Positions 63,505-64,000 of a stretch of DNA of 64,000 nucleotides are shown here, piece by piece. The notes below the pieces were generated by a model, which saw only the letters and a list, made by a program, of their open reading frames with translations, did no database searches and was not told the origin of the DNA. This DNA comes from Eupeodes corollae (Eukaryota; Arthropoda; Insecta; Diptera; Syrphidae): contig NC_079147.1 in assembly GCF_945859685.1 (NCBI RefSeq), positions 149,444,645 through 149,508,644 of the forward strand, read 5' to 3'. The position numbers were made by a program, and so were the translations under genes. Position 1 is the stretch's first letter, and each line of letters begins with the position of its first letter.

Positions 63505-64000
63505 ACAACTTGTTCAAATACTTTAGGAATGCAAGAAAGCTTTGCAATGGGCCTGTAGTTGCTTATATCCGACTTTTTACCTTTCTTGAAAATTGGTGTT
63601 AGAAATGACTTCCTCCATATACTGGGAAATTTGCCTGTTTTTAGAGAAAGTTTGATTAAAAACGTAAGGGGTTCAACTAAAGCATTACTACACTTTTTTA
63701 GTACTATCGGGGGAATACCATCAGGACCGGCTGAGCAGTCATCATTCAACGCATATAAAAGATCAAGGACCGTACTCTGTAGCACAGGTATGTGACTACA
63801 GCTAGTTTGCGAAAAAGTGTGAAGATTATGAAAATATACTTCATCAACTTCTTGAGGGCTATTAACAAATGACTCACGGAAATTCGTTGCGAAAGCGTTA
63901 CAGATATCAAAAGTTTTATCTAACGAAAGGTTCTTGTAAGTGAACTTAACTGGAAAGCCATCTAATTTTTTCTTTGAGTTTACAAAATTCCAAATTTTTT
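63444..64000 (-). pseudogene. LINE reverse transcriptase, fingers (open to the right edge)
   Basis: An uninterrupted frame of about 185 codons enters from beyond the window. It shows KNLSLDKTFDICNAFATNF, STVLDLLYALNDDCSAGPDG (RT motif 0-1), FPSIWRKSFLTPIFKKGKKS and NYRPIAKLSCIPKVFEQVV. A frame change at about 63500 leads into the next piece. Confidence 0.75.

Larger units (their letters stand above)
62300..64000 (-). mobile_element. Jockey-like LINE, 3' part, running off the window edge
   Basis: Reads on the minus strand from the right edge: a clean frame from about 64000 to 63444 with KIWNFVNSKKKLDGFP, SAGPDGIPPIVLKKC and SWRKSFLTPIFKKGKKSDIS; then RT palm, FADD, thumb and a C-terminal end at 62348. 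Only a few frameshifts, so it is better preserved than the other Jockey-like remnants. The 5' end and endonuclease are beyond the window. Confidence 0.75.

Overview
The window is eukaryotic DNA from an insect, probably a fly. It is AT-rich, its genes have short exons with GT-AG introns, and every mobile element recognised (RTE, Jockey-like LINEs, gypsy, copia, BEL, P, pogo, mariner/Tc1, hAT, Merlin, a tRNA-derived SINE) is an arthropod type. The species cannot be named from sequence alone. No bacterial operons, CRISPR arrays or rRNA genes were found.

Only three host genes can be supported, all on the minus strand. (1) 3215-3670: the first two exons of a secreted CLIP-domain serine protease of the easter/MP1 type; the catalytic domain lies off the left edge. 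(2) 28200-32808: a five-exon alpha-arrestin (ARRDC-like) gene of 425 codons. (3) 38575-44891: its paralogue, also five exons, 388 codons. Genes 2 and 3 share exon-1 length (115 bp), all four intron phases and a C-terminal PPxY motif, so they are a tandem duplication.

The rest is layered transposon debris. Left to right: DUF4817 (mariner-type) HTH remnant (288-638); possible cut-and-paste transposase remnant (1250-1935); CLIP protease; Jockey-like LINE tail (4860-5140); RTE LINE copy A inside or between mariner-derived MITE copies (5430-8672); Merlin transposase remnant (9715-10560); hAT-like element (10736-12726); MITE (13078-13503); pogo/jerky element (14107-18993) carrying a deleted gypsy element with identical LTRs (15664-18420); copia remnant (19075-20535) next to a DINE-like repeat (20536-20969); an R1/I/LOA-like LINE (21480-22913 plus 27208-27790) split by a second gypsy (22914-27207); arrestin gene 1 with a LINE remnant in intron 1; RTE copy B (34205-37427); arrestin gene 2 with RTE copy C and a mariner remnant in intron 2; LINE remnant (45640-46310); BEL element (46362-51636) carrying a SINE in one LTR and a Tc1 scrap; P element (51880-55195) split by a second DINE-like repeat; LINE tail (55690-56110); RTE copy D (56638-59275); three more Jockey-like LINE fragments to the right edge.

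The clearest non-routine signals are: a SINE whose 3' end matches the RTE 3' end; exact nesting events with target-site duplications (TSDs) that can be read directly; a P element interrupted by a repeat with about 170-bp tandem units; the RTE/MITE composite with 15-bp inverted ends; and the arrestin gene pair. I see no wholly new multi-gene system.
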